Of a DNA stretch of 51,817 bases, positions 48,353 to 51,817 are shown one piece after another. Positions within the stretch are counted from its first letter, which is position 1. Each line of letters opens with the position of its first letter. This stretch comes from a virus: IMG/VR virus record IMGVR_UViG_3300044822_000145, positions 1 to 51,817 of that record; one strand, 5' to 3'. The translations under genes were made by a program, and so were the position numbers. The notes below the pieces were generated by a model, which made no database searches, was not told the origin of the DNA, and worked only from the letters and a program-made list of their open reading frames with translations.

Positions 48353-49293
48353 ACGATGATGAGCGCAAGGAATGGGTTCGCGCGCGCCGCCTCGGGCTCG
48401 GCGGTTCAGACGCCGCTGCTGCATTAGGATTCAGCCCATATACGACGCCCTACGAGCTTTACTTGGAGAAGCGAGGCGAAGTTCCAGACAAAGACCTCTC
48501 GGACAATCCGTTCGTGGAGTGGGGTTCCCGTCTCGAAGACGTTATTAGCGATGCCTATAGTGAGAAGACGGGGCAAAAGGTTCATCGCGTCAATCGCATT
48601 CTGAAACACCCTGAGCACCCGTGGATGCTTGCGAATCTTGATCGTCGCATTGTCGGCGACAAGCGCGGGCTGGAAGTCAAAACCGCGAACGCATGGTCCG
48701 GGAGAGACGCGGAAACTTGGGGAGCGAGCGGTACGGATATCGTTCCGGAGCATTATCTACTGCAATGCGCTCATTACCTCGCAGTCACTGGCTACACTGC
48801 ATTCGACCTATGCGTTTTAATCGGTGGAAACGATCTGAGAATCTATACCATCGCGCGGAACGAGGCATTGATCGCGCATCTCATCGAAGGCGAATCGGCC
48901 TTCTGGAACCTCGTGAAGACGGGCGTTCCTCCTGCGGCGAAGACGATATCCGATACGCGCGCAAAGTTCCGTACGCACATTGCGAAGACGTACGTGGAGG
49001 CGACGGACGACGTGAAGCCTCTCGTCGAAGAGTACCTTTCGCTTACGGAGCAGTTAAAAGCATTCAAGGCGCTCGACGAACGCAAGGAAGAACTCCAAGC
49101 GCAGATCGGCGACTTCATGGGGATGAACGAGGTTTTGACCGTGAACGATGTAGACAGGCTTTCGTTCAAAGGCCAATCGACCGGGAAGCGTTTGCCGTCG
49201 TCATTCAAGGACGCGGAGCCGGAGATATTCGCGAAGTACGCCGTCGAAGGGCATACGCGCGTGATGCGGATTCTCAAGGATAAGAAGTCATGA
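48349..49293 (+). CDS. YqaJ/lambda-type exonuclease, 314 aa
   Basis: ATG at 48349 overlaps the HNH stop. The domain features are visible: ARRLGLGGSDAAAALGFSPY, a Glu in EWGSRLEDVI, DRRIVGDKRGLEVKTAN (the D...ExK nuclease core), then QCAHYLAVTGY. Such enzymes digest the 5' strand and feed annealing recombination. With the protein at 44718 it may form a Red-like system. The last 100 residues are a helical tail. Confidence 0.85.
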   Translation: MNDDERKEWVRARRLGLGGSDAAAALGFSPYTTPYELYLEKRGEVPDKDLSDNPFVEWGSRLEDVISDAYSEKTGQKVHRVNRILKHPEHPWMLANLDRRIVGDKRGLEVKTANAWSGRDAETWGASGTDIVPEHYLLQCAHYLAVTGYTAFDLCVLIGGNDLRIYTIARNEALIAHLIEGESAFWNLVKTGVPPAAKTISDTRAKFRTHIAKTYVEATDDVKPLVEEYLSLTEQLKAFKALDERKEELQAQIGDFMGMNEVLTVNDVDRLSFKGQSTGKRLPSSFKDAEPEIFAKYAVEGHTRVMRILKDKKS

Positions 49294-49478
49294 CCGATTA
49301 CAATTATCAATATGTCGAGGGGCTGGAGGCCGAAGTTTCCAAATTGCAAGCGCAACTTATTCAAGTCACTTGCGAACTAAAAGACGCGCAACGGGAATTA
49401 GAGCAAGCGAAGAAGGAAACCGCGACATGGTTAGGTTGCGCTGAAAAGCTCGAAAGGGCACTGAACGCAAAGACATGA
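49290..49478 (+). CDS. Coiled-coil protein, 62 aa
   Basis: ATG at 49290 overlaps the exonuclease stop (ATGA). Nearly all heptads (YQYVEGLEAEVSKLQAQLIQ; ELKDAQRELEQAKKETATW). No family is known. Confidence 0.55.
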   Translation: MTDYNYQYVEGLEAEVSKLQAQLIQVTCELKDAQRELEQAKKETATWLGCAEKLERALNAKT

Positions 49479-49615
49479 TTCCCTACGCCTTCCTCGCCTT
49501 TTTCATCCTCGTATGGATGCGCGAGCACGTGCGCGCTATTCGGCTAGAGAATCTGTGCCGCCGTTGCATTGAGGACCTCAAGCGATTCGATTCCAAGGAA
49601 TCGGCGCGCGTGTAG
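49475..49615 (+). CDS. Small membrane-anchored protein, 46 aa
   Basis: ATG at 49475 overlaps the previous TGA. The N-terminal segment MIPYAFLAFFILVWM is hydrophobic, then a basic amphipathic helix follows (REHVRAIRLENLCRRCIEDL) with a CRRC pair. It converges on the leftward RHH gene with a 3-base gap. Confidence 0.5.
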   Translation: MIPYAFLAFFILVWMREHVRAIRLENLCRRCIEDLKRFDSKESARV

Positions 49616-49618
49616 TCC

Positions 49619-49834
49619 CTACTTCCTTCTAGTCTTCGGCGCATCGAGTTCATAATACAGAGGCTCGTTTTTCTCCATGCGCTCGATAATCATACACGCG
49701 AGGAAGTTCCCGCGCGAGGCTCCTATCTCGGTTGCAGCGGCGTCAATCGCAGCGACGACCGACGTGGGTAGCCGGATCGCGATAGTCTCGGTTTTCTCGT
49801 GAACGAATCCATCCCCGCGCACGCCGGTTCTCAT
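49619..49834 (-). CDS. Ribbon-helix-helix (CopG/Arc-like) regulator, 71 aa
   Basis: The pattern TETIAIRLPTSVVAAIDAAA then EIGASRGNFLACMIIERM is a classical strand-helix-helix DNA-binding fold. The start at 49834 adjoins the operator-like repeats at 49836-49876, so it probably regulates itself and perhaps the replication gene at 49943. It is antisense to the early unit. Confidence 0.75.
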   Translation of the reverse strand: MRTGVRGDGFVHEKTETIAIRLPTSVVAAIDAAATEIGASRGNFLACMIIERMEKNEPLYYELDAPKTRRK

Positions 49835-49835
49835 G

Positions 49836-49876
49836 TAGTTGCGTAACTAGTTGCTATCGGCATGGCGCATAGTTGG
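49836..49876. promoter_or_regulatory. Operator-like direct repeats TAGTTGC
   Basis: TAGTTGC at 49836-49842 and 49848-49854 (12 bases apart) and TAGTTGG at 49870-49876 (22 bases further). Direct repeats of one or two helix turns next to a ribbon-helix-helix gene fit cooperative dimers binding one DNA face. Confidence 0.6.
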
Positions 49877-49928
49877 CAACGTGGGAGCTATCCTCCTTGC
49901 GGGGAGTTTTTACGACGACGGGGGAAAC

Positions 49929-49959
49929 AAAAGAGCGGCGCTATGAACGCCGCTCTTTT
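49929..49959. terminator. Perfect 12-bp hairpin before the replication initiator
   Basis: AAAAGAGCGGCG pairs perfectly with CGCCGCTCTTTT around a 7-base loop (CTATGAA). It can end transcripts on both strands and overlaps the possible ATG at 49943 of the initiator gene. It may act as an attenuator and also isolates the leftward RHH gene. Confidence 0.75.
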
Positions 49960-51010
49960 AATCTCTCTCCTGGAAGATCGAGACGCCTTGAAACGTACCA
50001 CAGAACCTACGCAACCCCCTACCTTTTCGGTAGAACGAACAGCCGAGCAACGCAGCATTCGCCCTCGTCGATTCGCAAAATTCGATCCCGAATGGATTCC
50101 GTTTCTCCCGAATCCGACGGCGCAAACCGTCTTTTTGGTATTGCTTTCCCATGCTCGTTCCGATGGGGAGTGCTGGCCGCGACGGACGACGATTGCGAGT
50201 ATGGCGCATATCTCCCTATGCCATGTCAGCGAAGCATTGCGCGCCCTTGAGGGCATCGGAGCGGTGAAAACAATTCATACAAAAGGCAAAAGATCGAGGT
50301 ATAAAGTCATGTTCCACCCTCAAGAATCAGTAGTACCGGATTCCGGTATCACCCCAAATGGAGTGGTACCGGATTTAGATACTACAGTAGTACCGGATTC
50401 CGGTAGTAGTCAGGTATCGGAATCCGGTACTACACGTAACAGACCAGGGAACATATCAATGAACATAACGTCGCGCGTGCGTGCGCGAGACGACGGCGAA
50501 GAAAAAACGACCGACGAGGAAGCAGGGGAAGCATCGGACTTTATTTTGTGGTTTCTCAAATCGGGCGTCGATGCCGGAGTTCTTCGGCAGTCCCTCGATA
50601 TTCATGCCGCAGCGCAGGGCGAATCGCTCCCGCACGCCGAGAAGCTAATCGGCACATGGGGACGCGCCGAATGTGAGGCGCGAACCCTGCGATTCTTTAC
50701 CGCCGTCGATTCGGCTAAATTGCGCCGTGCGCCGACGATCGAGGGATTTGCCGGAGCGTGGGATTGCTCTGCATTGAAGCCCCGCCAATACAAATCGCGC
50801 ACCGAACCGGGATGGCTGGCCTCTGCAATGGATGACGTTCGCAAACGTAAGCAGGCGCAACTTCGAGAACCAACGGACGGCGAGGCGCGCGTCCTAGAGA
50901 TTTGCTATCAATGGCAATGCGGCGTCTCAATCCCTATGCCGCTTGACCTCAAGCCGCTCTTGGATACGATGCGCCTAACGATAGAACTTCCGCGTCGCCC
51001 ACGCACATGA
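49943..51010 (+). CDS. Replication initiator O-like, HTH_36 type, 355 aa
   Basis: The ATG at 49943 lies in the loop of a strong hairpin; TTG at 49987 is an alternative start, and the ATG at 49943 is kept as the longest plausible choice after the upstream operator. Residues about 45-125 are a winged HTH (FLPNPTAQTVFLVLLSHARS, PRRTTIASMAHISLCHVSEA, LEGIGAVKTIHTKGK). Residues 129-165 are encoded by iterons and are low-complexity (VVPDSG repeats). The rest is a helical region (EKLIGTWGRAECEARTLRFF) that may bind a host helicase loader. The layout equals lambda O with the origin inside the gene. Confidence 0.75.
   Translation: MNAALLISLLEDRDALKRTTEPTQPPTFSVERTAEQRSIRPRRFAKFDPEWIPFLPNPTAQTVFLVLLSHARSDGECWPRRTTIASMAHISLCHVSEALRALEGIGAVKTIHTKGKRSRYKVMFHPQESVVPDSGITPNGVVPDLDTTVVPDSGSSQVSESGTTRNRPGNISMNITSRVRARDDGEEKTTDEEAGEASDFILWFLKSGVDAGVLRQSLDIHAAAQGESLPHAEKLIGTWGRAECEARTLRFFTAVDSAKLRRAPTIEGFAGAWDCSALKPRQYKSRTEPGWLASAMDDVRKRKQAQLREPTDGEARVLEICYQWQCGVSIPMPLDLKPLLDTMRLTIELPRRPRT
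50330..50436 (+). repeat. Iterons inside the initiator gene, probable origin
   Basis: The palindrome TACCGGATTCCGGTA occurs at 50334-50348 and 50391-50405, a half copy TACCGGAT at 50367-50374, and a variant TATCGGAATCCGGTA at 50415-50429. Flanks often extend to AGTAGTACC or GGTACTAC. Spaced, partly palindromic repeats within the initiator coding region resemble oriLambda; the nearby sequence is not notably A+T-rich. Confidence 0.75.
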
Positions 51011-51129
51011 ACCACAGAGGCGCGCAATGGGAGGGGGCCTTAGTCCAACTCAGGGCGACGGCTTCGCGCGCTCCTAGGGCAAATGCGGGGCCTTTTCTTG
51101 GATGCCCCACGCCTGCGTCGTTCGCATAG
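51007..51129 (+). CDS. Possible 40-aa peptide after the initiator
   Basis: ATG at 51007 overlaps the initiator TGA (ATGA) and the frame runs to TAG at 51127-51129. It begins MNHRGAQWEGALVQLRATAS and is basic at first, then Gly/Pro-rich. The coupling is the only support. Bases 51130-51173 contain only a GAGGAGG-type ribosome-site-like stretch. Confidence 0.3.
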   Translation: MNHRGAQWEGALVQLRATASRAPRANAGPFLGCPTPASFA

Positions 51130-51173
51130 GGCAAGAGGAGGAACTCTAGGCAAGGAGAGCAAACCTCAGCAGC

Positions 51174-51500
51174 GTGGAATCAAACACGCTCATCCCGCTT
51201 TCCATTCTCGACCGCCATCTTCTCGAAACCGCCGAAGGCAAATGCGACTTCCCCGGATGCGGCAAGGTCCTCACGCGGCGCGGGATGGGCCGGCACAAGG
51301 CGATCCATGCACGCAAGGCTCCGGCGAACCCGAACGACGCGATTGTGGAGAAGCTACGTATCCGGTGCCGGCAACGAGTTGCGGAACTACTCGCGCTCGT
51401 TTCGCATTGGGATAATCCAGAGTTCACCCCTGAGTTACGCGACGTAGTGAAGCATGTTAGAGAACTACATGCCGACCTTGACGTATTGGGAGTTATCTAA
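51174..51500 (+). CDS. C2H2-like zinc-finger protein, 108 aa
   Basis: GTG at 51174. Residues 24-45 read [20 protein letters not shown] then IH, giving C-x4-C-x11-H-x3-H, close to a classical C2H2 finger. The rest is helical ([37 protein letters not shown]). C2H2 fingers are rare in bacterial and phage proteins apart from Ros/MucR-type regulators, so it is probably a DNA-binding protein of the early unit. It lies between the initiator and the pentapeptide gene. Confidence 0.65.
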   Translation: MESNTLIPLSILDRHLLETAEGKCDFPGCGKVLTRRGMGRHKAIHARKAPANPNDAIVEKLRIRCRQRVAELLALVSHWDNPEFTPELRDVVKHVRELHADLDVLGVI

Positions 51501-51502
51501 CC

Positions 51503-51817
51503 ATGACAATAGACGACCTCAAAACCATCCTTGCCTCTCATCTCAAGTGGTTAAAGAACGAAGATGGCGGAAGCCGCGCGTACCTCCGCGGCGCGTACCT
51601 CCGCGGCGCGGACCTCAGCCGCGCGTACCTCAGCGGCGCGGACCTCCGCGGCGCGGACCTCAGCAGCGCGTACCTCCGCGGCGCGGACCTCAGCAGCGCG
51701 TACCTCCGCGGCGCGGACCTCCGCGGCGCGGACCTCAGCCGCGCGGACCTCCGCCGCGCGGACCTCAGCCGCGCGTACCTCAGCGGCGCGGACCTCAGCA
51801 GCGCGTACCTCCGCGGC
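51503..51817 (+). CDS. Pentapeptide-repeat protein, 5' part (continues at base 1)
   Basis: ATG at 51503 follows the previous stop by 2 bases. A 25-residue N-terminal segment ([19 protein letters not shown]...) precedes 16 pentapeptide units that run to the contig end; with 20 units at the other end there are at least 36. Only a few codons are used in each position (GCG, GAC or TAC, CTC, AGC or CGC, CGC/GGC/AGC), so the DNA is almost a 15-bp tandem repeat, prone to slippage and to assembly collapse. Confidence 0.85.
   Translation, partial: MTIDDLKTILASHLKWLKNEDGGSRAYLRGAYLRGADLSRAYLSGADLRGADLSSAYLRGADLSSAYLRGADLRGADLSRADLRRADLSRAYLSGADLSSAYLRG

Noticed and set aside
1-51817. Temperate lifestyle with integrase
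   Set aside because: No tyrosine or serine recombinase or CI-type repressor with a peptidase domain is seen; a Cro-like regulator alone does not show lysogeny.

Overview
This window looks like a nearly complete, probably circular genome of a contractile-tailed bacteriophage (myovirus). The evidence is a full set of virion genes in one canonical order: small and large terminase, DUF1073-type portal, Mu F-like head protein, DUF2213 protease-scaffold, DUF2184-type major capsid protein, fibres, tail sheath, tail tube, tail-assembly chaperone with a -1 frameshift site, tape measure, baseplate hub, spike and J-like wedge. No ribosomal, metabolic or integrase genes are seen. Both contig ends lie inside one pentapeptide-repeat gene, so the ends are probably one locus cut in a repeat during assembly. 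No DNA or RNA polymerase gene is seen, so the phage should rely on host replication and transcription enzymes. The host cannot be named. The sequence is GC-rich by eye, and several promoters are placed so close to start codons that the transcripts should be leaderless.

Layout: four main transcription units. (1) An early/replication unit runs rightward from a divergent switch at 44407-44463. It holds a Cro-like HTH gene, a 484-aa zinc-ribbon recombination-type protein, small genes, two membrane proteins, an HNH-AP2 nuclease, a YqaJ-type exonuclease and an HTH replication initiator with iterons inside its coding sequence. It continues through the pentapeptide gene across the contig ends, then many small overlapping genes (KGG-repeat protein, MazG-like, RusA-like) and a clan-A-like glycoside hydrolase, and ends at a strong hairpin terminator (5521-5547). 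(2) A leftward unit from the same switch (44406 to 40890) holds small zinc-ribbon and membrane proteins, a DEAD-like helicase and a DNA methyltransferase. (3) A short leftward lysis unit (6693 to 5599) carries a lytic transglycosylase. (4) The long rightward late unit (6743 to 40886) starts with a ParB-like protein, a Mom-family DNA modification protein and a tRNA-Gly-like gene, then packaging, head, fibre, tail and baseplate genes.

The late unit is broken by leftward insertions: a second HTH gene beside seven alternating inverted repeats (10498-10958), a three-gene cassette with a ribbon-helix-helix protein (13739-14363), and a secreted Cys-containing protein with a regulatory-looking intergenic region (33048-34171). 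Three HNH endonuclease genes are present. One of them (21739-22431) appears to have split a fibre/structural gene in two; an intact paralogous arrangement elsewhere in the same genome allows the split to be seen directly.

The main unusual signals are the HNH-split gene, the leaderless promoters with a symmetric divergent switch, two parallel hairpin-HTH-iteron modules, a 19-unit 21-residue repeat fibre, a peptide motif shared by four structural genes, the Mom/ParB/tRNA block, and the frameshift site T TTT TTT in the tail chaperone.
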